64,000 bases of DNA from Methanoregula sp. (GCF_028679125.1 NZ_JAJRCG010000010.1:18809-82808); one strand, 5' to 3'; shown: positions 35,186 through 44,247, counted from the stretch's first letter. The notes: generated by a model from the sequence alone, not told the origin. Numbers and translations are program-made.

Positions 35186-35188
35186 ATC

Positions 35189-35195
35189 TTTTTTT
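35189..35195 (+). terminator. Oligo-T terminator of the reductase/ABC operon
   Basis: Seven T residues a few bases after the permease stop, consistent with archaeal termination at the end of the four-gene unit. Confidence 0.45.
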
Positions 35196-35599
35196 AGAAA
35201 CAAAATTTAGTGTACATTCGTACGTGCTGGCGCCGGAAGAAATTGCGACTGAAGATGTCGCATCCCTCGGTCCAGCCCCCACAAGATCCATCCTGTTGTG
35301 AACCAAAAAAAAAGGAAATGTGTCTGAAAAAACAGACTTTAATGAGAATGACCATGCGGTACTCTCCTTCTCTCCTGTGGGATATGATCGCGAATACTTT
35401 TCCGGGATATTTTCACGGAACGGGGCTGTATTAGATTTGCACATTGGCTCATCGAGTACAGCCCCTTCATTACAGAACACCAAAACAACAACCCGGGAAC
35501 GTTGAGGATGATGTGTGATAGTTAAAACCCCTGCCAACTACTCCTGTCACGAAGGATATATTCCGGTTATTACATAATTTAGTAAAAGGAGTGTGTGCA
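35196..35599. other. 404-base intergenic region, AT-rich, ending in a repeat
   Basis: AT-rich compared with its neighbours and without a credible gene; short open frames at 35210-35434 and 35320-35505 lack signals. It holds the left copy of a repeat (35445-35507) whose other copy lies past the methyltransferase gene. AAAGGAG at its right edge is the ribosome-binding site of that gene. Confidence 0.55.
35445..35507. repeat. Direct repeat, left copy, flanking the methyltransferase
   Basis: Ends in a 22-base sequence (35486-35507; CAACAACCCGGGAACGTTG followed by AGG) that recurs exactly at 36453-36474. A second identical word, TGGCTCATCGA, begins this copy at 35445 and recurs at 36407. The sequence between the two words has diverged. 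Confidence 0.85.
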
Positions 35600-36346
35600 T
35601 TGGACATCCCACGTATCTTCACCATTACCGAAAGTGCTCACCGCATCCATAATCCGTTCACACCGGAAAAGCTCGCTACTCTCGGAGCAGCGTTGCGCCT
35701 AGAACCGGGGGCTCGTGTACTCGACCTCGGCAGCGGTTCGGGCGAGATGCTGTGCACCTGGGCACGCGATTACGGAATCACCGGCGTCGGCATCGACATG
35801 AGCCCGGTGTTCACCGAACAGGCGAAACTCCGGGCTGAAGAACTTGGAGTCGCCGATCGGGTCGGGTTCATCCACGGCGACGCTGCCGGCTACGTTGCCG
35901 ACGAAAAAGTCGGGGTGGCAGCCTGTCTCGGTGCCACGTGGATCGGCGGGGGGGTCGCCGGCACTATCGGGCTTCTGGCGAAGAGTCTCTGTCCCGGAGG
36001 AATCATCCTCATCGGCGAGCCCTACTGGCGGCAGTTACCCCCGTCGGAAGACGTTGCCAGGGGATGCGGTGCCCATTCTGTCTCCGACTTTCTCATGCTC
36101 CCGGAACTTCTCGCGTCTTTTAACGACCTCAACTACGATGTTGTGGAAATGGTTCTGGCTGACCAGGACGGCTGGGACAGGTACGAAGCGGCCAAGTGGC
36201 TCACCATGCGCCGATGGCTCGACGCGAATCCCGACGACGACTTCGCGAAAGAAGTCAGGGCCAGCCTGACATCGGAACCACCACGCTACGCCGCATACAC
36301 GCGTGAATACCTTGGATGGGGTGTGTTCGCGCTGATGGCGCGGTGA
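35600..36346 (+). CDS. SAM-dependent methyltransferase, bacterial type
   Basis: A 248-residue class I methyltransferase. Motif I is VLDLGSGSGEML (about residues 40-51), an acidic residue ends strand 2 (VGIDMS), and GGIILIGEPYWRQLPPSED carries the post-III signature. The sequence around MDIPRIFTITESAHRIHNPFTPEKL-like (read in parts: FTITESAHRIHNPF) is characteristic of a family spread widely in bacteria. No ATG is available: TTG at 35600 fits best, with AAAGGAG eight bases before it, while a GTG at 35591 overlaps that site. Repeats flank the gene on both sides, hinting at acquisition. Confidence 0.83.
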   Translation: MDIPRIFTITESAHRIHNPFTPEKLATLGAALRLEPGARVLDLGSGSGEMLCTWARDYGITGVGIDMSPVFTEQAKLRAEELGVADRVGFIHGDAAGYVADEKVGVAACLGATWIGGGVAGTIGLLAKSLCPGGIILIGEPYWRQLPPSEDVARGCGAHSVSDFLMLPELLASFNDLNYDVVEMVLADQDGWDRYEAAKWLTMRRWLDANPDDDFAKEVRASLTSEPPRYAAYTREYLGWGVFALMAR

Positions 36347-36406
36347 TGTGAGGCAGTTGGGTACTGGGCGGATTGTCAACTGCCGTGGTGGCTGAGCTAC
36401 ACCCGG

Positions 36407-36474
36407 TGGCTCATCGAAGTCTGAGTTCATGTTTACTTTCGGAACATCCGTGCAACAACCCGGGAACGTTGAGG
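36407..36474. repeat. Direct repeat, right copy, flanking the methyltransferase
   Basis: Carries TGGCTCATCGA (36407-36417) and the exact 22-base word (36453-36474) found at 35445 and 35486. The offsets are 962 and 967 bases, so the copies differ by a small insertion. A TATATAAAA box follows at 36485, but no gene starts downstream of it on this strand. Confidence 0.85.
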
Positions 36475-36634
36475 CTGTGGGGAATATATAAAACACTAAT
36501 CTAACAGCCCCCGGCATTTTGTAGTACATCGGTGGGGGGTGAAAATATCCCCGCGTGCCGGGATATCAGCGCATGAACCATGGTATCGTCAACAAAAAAA
36601 GAGAGAAATTTTTTCCCCGGTTCACCCGGGAAAC

Positions 36635-36859
36635 TTATGCGGAGTCAGCGACTTCGATCTTGATGATCTCGGAATGAACGGATGCAATGGTTTTATGCAG
36701 TTCCTCATTCTGGGCTTCCCGCACCACTTCAATTGCCTCCCGGATACTGGCAATGGCCTCACCCTGAGTGTTGCCATAACCACGGGCGGACGGGATCTCC
36801 ACGCAACGGGCAGTGAAACCGCCCTTCTCGTGGGACTCCGTTATGATGGTGTAGTGCAT
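36635..36859 (-). CDS. HicB-like protein
   Basis: A 74-residue protein with the HicB partial RNase H fold: YTIITESHEKGGFTARCVEIPSARGYGNTQGEAIASIREAIEV-like pattern, seen as GGFTARCVEIPSARGYG (about residues 12-28) followed by TQGEAIASIREAIE. It ends shortly after the fold, without the DNA-binding C-terminus of full HicB antitoxins. No HicA toxin gene is visible on either side. It may be a solitary antitoxin-like regulator or the remnant of a lost pair. Confidence 0.8.
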   Translation of the reverse strand: MHYTIITESHEKGGFTARCVEIPSARGYGNTQGEAIASIREAIEVVREAQNEELHKTIASVHSEIIKIEVADSA

Positions 36860-36983
36860 GATTGTACAAAAATGACGGGTTCATTTACAAAGTTTCTGGT
36901 TGAAACGGCCCGTTCCGGGCAGGAAACCGGTAAAATACGGGAGACCCGAACGACAAAACCGGGCCTTGAGGGATCACGCCCGT

Positions 36984-37910
36984 TCAGATCTCAGTCTCGA
37001 TCCGGCGCTGTGCAAGCTCGCAGTACCGGGTATCGATCTCGATCCCGACGCCCTGCCGGTTGCACCGTCCTGCGGCAACCAGCGTGCTCCCGCTTCCCAT
37101 GAACGGGTCGAGCACCGTGTCCCCAACAAACGAGAACAGTTTCATGCACCGGCAGGGCAGCTCAAGGGGAAACGGTGCCGGGTGCCCGATCTTCTTCTTG
37201 CTCTCGCCATTGAATGTCCAGAGGCCGTTGGTCCAGGCCATGAACTCCTCTTTCGTAATGTCCGATTCGCGGGATCCGCTCGTCTTCTTCCACGAGTCCT
37301 TGTAAAGAACCACGATCAACTCGACCGGCGCGATCACGTACGGCGCTGAAGCGCTCGCCCATGACCCCCACGCGGTCCGGCGCGAGATGTTCCCCTCGTT
37401 CCAGATGATCGTTGAGTGGTAGGAGAAGCCCGCCTCTTTTGCAATGGTCGTAAGGTCTGCCCCCACGCTCTGCTGACCGCCCTTGTTCTTGTCAAGCGGG
37501 ATGTTTAAGCAGAACCGGCCGTCGGCTTTCAGCCACCCGTGGCACCGCTTCATCCACCGGGACGAGAAATCCAGGTACTCTGCATAGGAGCCCCGGTCAT
37601 CGTGGGAATTGTACGGGATGTCCACATTGTAGGGAGGTGACGTGACCACGAGGTCGATGCCCGCCTTTGCGATCTTTCTGGTGGCAAAGAGATCTTCGTT
37701 GATGATCGCGGATCGATCGGTCCGGAAGAAATAGTCCTTTGCCACGCAGGTATCCTCAGGTAATTTGTGTCTGCCCGAGGTATAGTAGTTCGCTCGTACG
37801 GACATTCCCTGTGCCGGGTGGGGATCTCTTTGCACTGTACCGTTGCTCGTGAGAACGGGAAACTGGTATTGATCTAACCCCGCGGTTATACGAATAACCG
37901 CTGCCATCAT
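36984..37910 (-). CDS. DNA methyltransferase (N4-cytosine or N6-adenine, beta-type)
   Basis: A protein of about 308 residues with TSPPYN (about residue 90) as catalytic motif IV, ahead of DPFMGSGSTLVAA as the SAM-binding motif I (about 270), the order of beta-class enzymes. TSPPY is most common in N4-cytosine methylases but does occur in N6-adenine enzymes. No restriction gene is seen beside it, so it may be an orphan. The start is uncertain: a GTG at 37937, ATG at 37910 and ATG at 37805 are all possible; the catalytic part begins well after any of them. Target sequence is unknown. Confidence 0.85.
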   Translation of the reverse strand: MMAAVIRITAGLDQYQFPVLTSNGTVQRDPHPAQGMSVRANYYTSGRHKLPEDTCVAKDYFFRTDRSAIINEDLFATRKIAKAGIDLVVTSPPYNVDIPYNSHDDRGSYAEYLDFSSRWMKRCHGWLKADGRFCLNIPLDKNKGGQQSVGADLTTIAKEAGFSYHSTIIWNEGNISRRTAWGSWASASAPYVIAPVELIVVLYKDSWKKTSGSRESDITKEEFMAWTNGLWTFNGESKKKIGHPAPFPLELPCRCMKLFSFVGDTVLDPFMGSGSTLVAAGRCNRQGVGIEIDTRYCELAQRRIETEI

Positions 37911-37983
37911 GTCAATATTATTAACGAGCTCTCCCACTTTTGGGAAGTGATTCGATTATCACGGTATATGAGGTGAACAAAGA

Positions 37984-38781
37984 GTGGTTTTGAGAAATGT
38001 GAAAGGAGTACTCCGGGCAGTGGCGTGCCTTCTCATCCTGATGCTTATCGTGCCGTATGTTTCGGCAACCGTTGACAGTGACACTATCCCGAAGAGTAAC
38101 GATCCGAATGCTGAGGACCAGCCGGAAGCGATCGCATCCCTCAAAACCCATGTCGCCTTTGTCAGTGAATCGCTGGATGCCCGCATGGATGGCACGATCC
38201 AGTACATCAACACGATCAGCAACGGGACCGGTGCGATAACCCTCCGGGAGATCCATGATGACTATCTCGTGACCGCATCATCGATTCCCCTCATGCAGAC
38301 CGCTGCCGAGATCACCGAGGCCCGCGAGATCCTCAACAGCAAAACCCGGGAATTTTCCGAAGAAACCAAGGCCCGGATGATAGAGTTCAACGGGAACAGC
38401 ACGGCACAGAAAGCCAGGATCCGCGAATCCGTGAATGCGAGCAGTTTTGCACGTTCAACCAACGATACCCGTGTGCTCTCGCTCCGGAATGAATCCTCCC
38501 GGCTGACCGTGTTTAACCTGGAATCCCACGATCGCACGCTCACCCTCCGCACTCTCGGGAAGCAGGGCATCGATACAACGGTTGCGAAAAACCTGTCGCA
38601 GCAGATCGATGCACAGCGATCCAACCTCACTGCCGCCCTGACCAGCAAATCGTCAGCAGCACTGAAGATCACCAACGCCAGGATCAAGGATCTCACCCAC
38701 CAGTTCCGCGAGACCGTTGCAGATTCGCGCGCCGCGTGGGAACTCGATATGAAGCGCAGTACGATGATGGCAATACCCTGA
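37984..38781 (+). CDS. Secreted helical protein of unknown function
   Basis: A 265-residue protein with a signal peptide (about residues 1-28, ending VPYVSA) and an almost entirely helical mature part rich in Ser, Thr, Asn, Glu and Arg (about 45-260). The pattern suggests a coiled-coil rod. Many N-x-S/T sites (NGT, NGN, NAS, NDT, NES, NLS, NLT) could be glycosylated. The GTG at 37984 was chosen because GAGGTGA lies exactly seven bases upstream. It is divergent from the DNA methyltransferase. Function is unknown. Confidence 0.65.
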   Translation: MVLRNVKGVLRAVACLLILMLIVPYVSATVDSDTIPKSNDPNAEDQPEAIASLKTHVAFVSESLDARMDGTIQYINTISNGTGAITLREIHDDYLVTASSIPLMQTAAEITEAREILNSKTREFSEETKARMIEFNGNSTAQKARIRESVNASSFARSTNDTRVLSLRNESSRLTVFNLESHDRTLTLRTLGKQGIDTTVAKNLSQQIDAQRSNLTAALTSKSSAALKITNARIKDLTHQFRETVADSRAAWELDMKRSTMMAIP

Positions 38782-38817
38782 TTTTGGGGCAACACCTTTT
38801 TTTGACGAAGAGCCGGA

Positions 38818-39336
38818 ATGTTCTGTATGCCCGGTTCCTGCGATAGTCCAGCACGCCATACCTATGCTCCGGTTGGTGTGATCCACACACCCTACCATGA
38901 CATTGCCGGTATGCCCATCCAGCCGAACGGCGCACGGGGCACCCGGGGGACCGTTGAGATCCTCGCACCGTTCCGTGAAGGCCTCCGCGATCTTGACGGG
39001 TTCGAACGGGTGATCCTGATCTACGCGTTCCACCAGTGCGCCGGCCACAGCCTCACGGTCATTCCGTTTCTTGACACAACGCCCCGCGGCATCTTTGCCA
39101 CCCGGTCGCCGAAACGCCCCAACGCGATCGGGCTCTCGATCGTCCGGCTCCTTGGCGTGGATGTGGCCGCCGGGATGCTGACCATTGAAGATGTTGACGT
39201 GCTGGATGGGACGCCGCTCCTCGATCTCAAGCCGTATGTCCCGGCATTCGATTCCCATCCCGGTTCACGGTGCGGGTGGCTCGGAGCGGTTGCCGGCAAT
39301 GCGGAGACCGCCCGGTCGGATGACCGGTTCCGGTAA
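38818..39336 (+). CDS. trmO: TrmO-like tRNA methyltransferase (TsaA family)
   Basis: A 172-residue protein with the TsaA/TrmO beta-barrel pattern: PVGVIHTPYHDIAGMPIQP (about residues 18-36), the GTVEILAPFREGLRDLDGFERVILIY segment (about 44-69), and ATRSPKRPNAIGLSIVRLLGVD (about 94-115). TrmO uses SAM to methylate t6A37 in tRNA-Thr, and in archaea the family role is less certain. An ATG nine bases downstream is an alternative start. It is followed by a small membrane protein. Confidence 0.87.
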   Translation: MFCMPGSCDSPARHTYAPVGVIHTPYHDIAGMPIQPNGARGTRGTVEILAPFREGLRDLDGFERVILIYAFHQCAGHSLTVIPFLDTTPRGIFATRSPKRPNAIGLSIVRLLGVDVAAGMLTIEDVDVLDGTPLLDLKPYVPAFDSHPGSRCGWLGAVAGNAETARSDDRFR

Positions 39337-39389
39337 CCCGCCTTACCGCAACACTCATCAGTACGCAGTTCAAAGGAATCCTCATCACC

Positions 39390-39749
39390 ATGTACTGGTA
39401 CCCGTTCACCACTAAGGAGGCCATGCTTCTCCTGTTGGTCTTTATGATGAGCGGTGTCTTCTCCTACCTCCAGCAGTATTTCGTTCCCCCCTCCCTGATC
39501 CCGTATACCTATGTGCTGTTCCTCCTGCTCCTCCTCTTGGCCTACTTTCCCGTTGTGCGGCCTGCCGATCCCCTGGCGCTGGCACGGTTCCTTTCCGTCC
39601 TTCTCGGGGTAATCTATGCCGCGATGATCCTGTTACGGGAGTTTGTCATCCGGCAGAACTATTCCCCGGGCAGCGTTGTTATCATTGCCGGTGCAATCAT
39701 TGCTCCGCTCGTGGCCGGCTGGCTCTACCACCTGGCTGCGAACCGGTAA
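39390..39749 (+). CDS. Small membrane protein of unknown function
   Basis: A 119-residue protein with four predicted helices (about residues 10-28, 36-54, 65-82 and 94-115) and few charged residues. There are no catalytic motifs and no Cys. It lies between trmO and a DUF2124 gene in the same direction, with gaps of 53 and 67 bases, so shared transcription is possible. No family is recognised. Confidence 0.6.
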   Translation: MYWYPFTTKEAMLLLLVFMMSGVFSYLQQYFVPPSLIPYTYVLFLLLLLLAYFPVVRPADPLALARFLSVLLGVIYAAMILLREFVIRQNYSPGSVVIIAGAIIAPLVAGWLYHLAANR

Positions 39750-39816
39750 CCCGTTCCAGCATCTGTTTTTTTCACAATCCTTATCCCGCAGCGCACCCGA
39801 GATCAGCTGACAGATC

Positions 39817-40302
39817 ATGGCAACACGGGAAATAACGAAGAGCATACCCGGTATCCTCCGCCCGTTCAAGGCGTTCGTGCAGGGCCTGGGCTTAAAAGAC
39901 GGGGACCAGATCGTGTATTACGGCTGCGTGGGGACCTGCACGCCGTTTGTCGAGCTCAATGCGGTTGCGGTCCGGGGCCTTCACGTGGAGCAGGTTTTTG
40001 TGCCCCTGCTCGATGAGACAAAGGCAAAAAAGATCCAGTATGTCGAGGACGTGGGGATGCAGGTCTCCGGTGGCCCCGTAACGCTCAACCCGAAACTGCT
40101 GGTGTTCATGGGCGGGCTTGCCATGCCGATGATGCCGGTGACGAAAGAGCAGGTGCGGGATCTTGCCCGGAAGCATGCCGGGGCAAAGGTGGCAGGCGTC
40201 TGTTTCATGAGCATGTTCGAGAAGGCCGGCTGGCTGGACACCGTGGACTTCGACCTGCTGATCGATGCAACGCTCGACCCGGTTGTCGTGACAACAAAGT
40301 AA
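39817..40302 (+). CDS. DUF2124 family protein
   Basis: A 161-residue soluble protein resembling the methanogen family DUF2124. The clearest feature is the block DQIVYYGCVGTCTPFVELNAVAVR (read as YYGCVGTCTPFVEL, about residues 33-46) with two cysteines, followed by VFVPLLDETKAK and PKLLVFMGGLAMPMMPVT. The alternating strand-helix pattern suggests a Rossmann-like fold. No activity is known. It precedes purL by 88 bases in the same direction. Confidence 0.75.
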   Translation: MATREITKSIPGILRPFKAFVQGLGLKDGDQIVYYGCVGTCTPFVELNAVAVRGLHVEQVFVPLLDETKAKKIQYVEDVGMQVSGGPVTLNPKLLVFMGGLAMPMMPVTKEQVRDLARKHAGAKVAGVCFMSMFEKAGWLDTVDFDLLIDATLDPVVVTTK

Positions 40303-40390
40303 CTCCCAAAGAGACACCTGTTCCGGGAAACGCCTGCCTCCATGGGTAAGGACGATACCTATTTTCTCCCATGCGCCGAAATCTGTATAC

Positions 40391-43339
40391 ATGGCTTCTT
40401 TTGTCCACCGCATAGAAGTTCACTTTACCAAAGATCCCCGGCTGAAGACCCGGACGGACCGGATCCGGTCGCTCGGGATCCCGGTTGACGAACTGCACCT
40501 TGCCGATGTGTACACGATCGCGACAACCGCCCGGGACTTTACCCGGGACGAGCTGGTGCAGGTTGCCCGGCAGCTCGTCAACCCGGTTGTGCAGGAATTC
40601 ACGGTGGACGAAGCAACGGAAGCGTTGTTCGATGAGGCGATCGAGGTGGGTTTCCTCCCCGGCGTGACCGATAATGTCGGTACCACGGCCCGGCAGACGA
40701 TCGAGGATTTCCTCTCGATGAGGTTCGGGGACGAGGAGGCGGTGTGCTCCTCGCAGCTCTACTTTGTCCGCGGCAGGCTTGCGCCTGAGATGCTCACCCG
40801 GCTTGCGGGAACGCTTGCAAACCCGCTCGTGAACCGGATCCACATGAAGACCCGGCAGGAGTACGGAAAGACGGGTATGGACCGGATCGTGCCGCACGTG
40901 GAGCTCCACGAACTGCCGACCGCGGGACCGGTGGACCTTGATCTTGACGATGCCGAACTGGTAACGATCGGGAAGGAAGGGATCCTGGACCCGAAGACCC
41001 GCCAGCGCCGGGGTCCGCTTGCGCTCGACCTTGCCCAGCTTCATGCGATCCGGGATTATTTCCAGGATCTCGGGCGAATGCCCACCGATGTGGAACTCGA
41101 GTCGCTTGCCCAGACCTGGAGCGAGCACTGCAAGCACACGATCTTTGCCTCCGCATTGGACGACGATGTACCAAAAGGCCTCTACAAAACCTTCATCCAG
41201 GCCGCAACGAACGAGATCCGCGAGGCTGCTGGGGAGAAGGACATCTGCGTATCAGTCTTCTCGGACAACTCCGGCGCGATCATCTTCGATGACCAGTACA
41301 TCGTGACGCACAAGGTGGAGACCCACAACTCCCCGTCAGCGCTCGACCCGTTCGGAGGGGCACTGACCGGCATCGTGGGAGTGAACCGGGATACGATCGG
41401 GTTCGGTCTCGGAGCAAAGCCCTGTATCAACATCTACGGATTCTGCGTTGGCGACCCCGATGCAGCGGTGCCCCTCTTCCGCGGGAAGGACGGTACAAAT
41501 CCGGTCCTTCCCCCCCGGCAGATCCTTGACGGGGTCGTGCGGGGCGTTGGCGCTGGCGGGAACTGCTCGGGCATCCCGACCCCGCAGGGTTTCTGCTGGT
41601 TCGACAACCGGTACGCGGGAAAGCCGCTGGTCTTTGCCGGCACGGTTGGCATCATGCCCCGGGAGAGGGACGGGCAGAAGTTGTTCGAGAAAAAAGCAGA
41701 GCCCGGCGACCTGATCGTGATGGTCGGAGGCCGGGTTGGCAAGGACGGGATCCACGGCGCAACGTTCTCATCCGAAGCGCTTGACCCGAAGAGCCCGGTC
41801 ACCGCGGTGCAGATCGGCGACCCGATTACGCAGAAGAAGTTCTCGGACGTGATCGTGAAGGAGGCCCGGGATCTCGGGCTCTACCGGAGCATCACGGATA
41901 ATGGCGCCGGGGGGCTCTCCTGCTCGGTGGCGGAGATGGCAAAGGAGTGCAACGGCTGCCACGTGCAGCTCGACAATGTCCCGTTGAAGTATCACGGCAT
42001 GGCCCCGTGGGAGATCTGGATCTCCGAATCGCAGGAACGGATGACGCTTGCCGTGCCGCCGGAGAACCTCAAGACCTTCATGGACCTGATGGAGCGACGC
42101 GAGGTTGAGGCGACCGTTATCGGCACATTTACCAAATCAGGGAAGTGCGTGGTGGAGTGTGCCGGTATCGTTGTCATGGACATCGAACTCGCGTTCCTCC
42201 ATGACGGGCTGCCGAAGAAACACCTGACAACGACGTTTATGAAGACGACCAACCCGGAGCCGGACACGCCGTGTCCCGACCGGCTCGATGCCGCCCTGCT
42301 TGCGATGATGCAGCGGAAGAACATCTGCTCCACGGAGTTCATCACCATCCAGTACGACCATACCGTGCAGGGTGGCCACGTGCTCGGGCCGGTGCAGGGG
42401 AAAGGCAGGGTGCAGTCCGTTGCGTCCCTGACAACGATCGTGCCGGGCTCGAAGAAGGCGGTCGGGCTCTCGCAGGCGCTCTTCCCCTCGTACTCCGAGA
42501 TCGACCCGTACAACATGGCCGGCGCCGGGATCGACACGGCGATACGGGGGCTGGTTGCCATGGGTATTCCACCTGATAAGATCGCCATCCTCGATAACTT
42601 CTGCTGGTGCTCATCCAATGATCCCGGGCGCCTCGGGCAGCTGAAACGTGCCGCACAGGGATGTTACGATATTGCGAAAACGTTTGGCACGCCGTTCATT
42701 TCAGGCAAGGACAGTATGTTCAATGACTTCTCCGGGTATGACGCGGAGGGAAACCCGGTGAAAGTCTCTGTCCCACCCACCCTGCTCATCTCGTCCATTG
42801 GTGTGCATCCCGATGCTGGCAAAGCAGTCTCGCTTGATGCAAAGATCCCCGGCGATCTCGTGTACGTTGTGGGTGCAACCCGGGAGGAACTGGGCGGATC
42901 GGAATATTTCGCCCAGCTCGGTAGTATCGGGAACACCGTGCCGGTGCTGGATGCAGCGGCAGCAAAGGAGCGCTACATCCGGCTTGCCGGCGCGATCGCC
43001 CACGAACTCGTGGCCTCGGCTTTCCCGGTCAGCCATGGCGGCCTTGCGGTAGCGGTCGCGAAGGTCGCGGTTGGCGGCAGGCTCGGTATGGACCTGACGG
43101 TGCCCGTCCCGGACACCCTGCGCCCGGACTACTTCCTCTTCTCGGAATCGCTCTCGCGGTTCGTGGTCACTATCGCACCGGACCACAAGCGGGCATTCGA
43201 GCAGGCGCTCGGGCCGGATGCGGTGCTGCTCGGCAGGACCGGGGGAAGCCGGCTCCGGATTACCGGCAGGACGCTCCTCCTCGATGTAGCGATCGCGGAT
43301 CTTGAAAAATCCTATAAATCACCATTCAGGGGGTACTGA
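40391..43339 (+). CDS. purL: Phosphoribosylformylglycinamidine synthase, long-form PurL without glutaminase
   Basis: A 982-residue enzyme of purine synthesis that converts FGAR to FGAM with ATP and ammonia. Residues 1-150 form an N-terminal domain with two PurS-like halves (FVHRIEVHFTKDPRLKTRTD; SQLYFVRGRLAPEM). The synthetase core follows, with the catalytic-site signature TWSEHCKHTIF (about 240-250), ETHNSPSALDPFGGA (about 312-326) and DNGAGGLSCSVAEMA. Small PurL proteins of most archaea are about 720 residues with a separate PurS. This one is the large type, minus its glutaminase, which is the next gene. Confidence 0.93.
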   Translation: MASFVHRIEVHFTKDPRLKTRTDRIRSLGIPVDELHLADVYTIATTARDFTRDELVQVARQLVNPVVQEFTVDEATEALFDEAIEVGFLPGVTDNVGTTARQTIEDFLSMRFGDEEAVCSSQLYFVRGRLAPEMLTRLAGTLANPLVNRIHMKTRQEYGKTGMDRIVPHVELHELPTAGPVDLDLDDAELVTIGKEGILDPKTRQRRGPLALDLAQLHAIRDYFQDLGRMPTDVELESLAQTWSEHCKHTIFASALDDDVPKGLYKTFIQAATNEIREAAGEKDICVSVFSDNSGAIIFDDQYIVTHKVETHNSPSALDPFGGALTGIVGVNRDTIGFGLGAKPCINIYGFCVGDPDAAVPLFRGKDGTNPVLPPRQILDGVVRGVGAGGNCSGIPTPQGFCWFDNRYAGKPLVFAGTVGIMPRERDGQKLFEKKAEPGDLIVMVGGRVGKDGIHGATFSSEALDPKSPVTAVQIGDPITQKKFSDVIVKEARDLGLYRSITDNGAGGLSCSVAEMAKECNGCHVQLDNVPLKYHGMAPWEIWISESQERMTLAVPPENLKTFMDLMERREVEATVIGTFTKSGKCVVECAGIVVMDIELAFLHDGLPKKHLTTTFMKTTNPEPDTPCPDRLDAALLAMMQRKNICSTEFITIQYDHTVQGGHVLGPVQGKGRVQSVASLTTIVPGSKKAVGLSQALFPSYSEIDPYNMAGAGIDTAIRGLVAMGIPPDKIAILDNFCWCSSNDPGRLGQLKRAAQGCYDIAKTFGTPFISGKDSMFNDFSGYDAEGNPVKVSVPPTLLISSIGVHPDAGKAVSLDAKIPGDLVYVVGATREELGGSEYFAQLGSIGNTVPVLDAAAAKERYIRLAGAIAHELVASAFPVSHGGLAVAVAKVAVGGRLGMDLTVPVPDTLRPDYFLFSESLSRFVVTIAPDHKRAFEQALGPDAVLLGRTGGSRLRITGRTLLLDVAIADLEKSYKSPFRGY

Positions 43340-43340
43340 G

Positions 43341-44207
43341 ATGGCAACCGTTCGCAGGAATATCCGGAGGCCGGTGGCAGCGCCAAAGGCAGCTGCGGTC
43401 CCGGATCGGATTTGCGAGAGAGCCCTGATCCTGAGCGGGTACGGGATCAACTCCGAGATGGAGACGCAGGCAGCCCTTGCCCGTGCCGGCATGGACGCCG
43501 ATACCGTGCACATCAACGACCTGATCGCAGGTGACCGGTCCCTGGCAGACTACCGGCTCCTCGTCTTCCCGGGCGGGTTCTCCTATGGGGATGATACCGG
43601 GGCTGGCAATGCCTACGCGAACCGGATCCGGAATAATATCTGGGATGATTTGCAGGAGTTCATGGATGGCGACAACCTCGTGCTTGGCATCTGCAACGGC
43701 TTCCAGATCCTGGCAAACCTCGGGCTGGTCCCCGCGTTTGACCGGACCTATGCCCGGGAGATTGCCCTGATGCCTAACCGGGGCGGTCGGCTGGAGTGCC
43801 GGTTCGTCACCCTGAAGCCGGCGAACGAGAACCTCTGGACCAAAGGGATCGAGCGGATCTACTGTCCGGTCTCTCACGGGGAGGGCAACCTCTCATGCTC
43901 ACCGGAGACCCTCAAAAAGATCAAACAGAAGAAGATGGTTGCGTTCACCTACTGCCGGGAGGATATGAGCCCTGCTGATGGCGAGTACCCGTACAACCCG
44001 AACGGATCGGTTGAAGACATTGCCGGCATCACCTCCGCGAACGGCCGGGTGCTCGGTATGATGCCGCACCCCGAACGGGCAATGGAATGTTCCAACCTGT
44101 ATGACTGGCCGCTCCTCCGCGAGCAGGCACGACGCGAGGGTCGTGCGCTGCCGCAGGAGTCGCTGAACATGCAGATCTTCCGGAATATCGTCGGCTACTT
44201 CTCCTGA
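43341..44207 (+). CDS. purQ: FGAM synthase glutaminase subunit PurQ
   Basis: A 288-residue class I glutamine amidotransferase that feeds ammonia to PurL. It has the nucleophile elbow LGICNGFQIL (Cys at about residue 116), SHGEGNLSCS (about 183) and the MPHPERAME triad region (about 243-251). It is larger than the usual PurQ (about 225-235 residues), matching instead the glutaminase domain of long fused FGAM synthases. The ATG at 43341 lies one base after the purL stop, so the two are co-translated; the longer frame is not needed. Confidence 0.94.
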   Translation: MATVRRNIRRPVAAPKAAAVPDRICERALILSGYGINSEMETQAALARAGMDADTVHINDLIAGDRSLADYRLLVFPGGFSYGDDTGAGNAYANRIRNNIWDDLQEFMDGDNLVLGICNGFQILANLGLVPAFDRTYAREIALMPNRGGRLECRFVTLKPANENLWTKGIERIYCPVSHGEGNLSCSPETLKKIKQKKMVAFTYCREDMSPADGEYPYNPNGSVEDIAGITSANGRVLGMMPHPERAMECSNLYDWPLLREQARREGRALPQESLNMQIFRNIVGYFS

Positions 44208-44247
44208 TCTTCAACCCGGTTTTACCCGGTGTTCACAGGACACCGGT

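Noticed and set aside
33620..35203. Minus-strand open frame of 527 codons
   Set aside because: It is the antisense shadow of the ABC permease gene; its product is almost all Arg, Glu and Asp, a hallmark of reverse-complemented membrane-protein codons.
36485..36492. TATATAAAA as an active promoter
   Set aside because: A good TATA box, but no plus-strand gene starts downstream before 37984, which has its own leader. It was kept only as part of the repeat-insertion argument.
36860..36983. HicA toxin partner for the HicB-like gene
   Set aside because: No open frame of suitable size with a HicA-like double-stranded-RNA-binding pattern is found on either side.
40205..41137. Minus-strand open frame of 310 codons
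   Set aside because: Antisense to the N-terminal part of purL; no ribosome-binding site and an Arg/His-rich composition.
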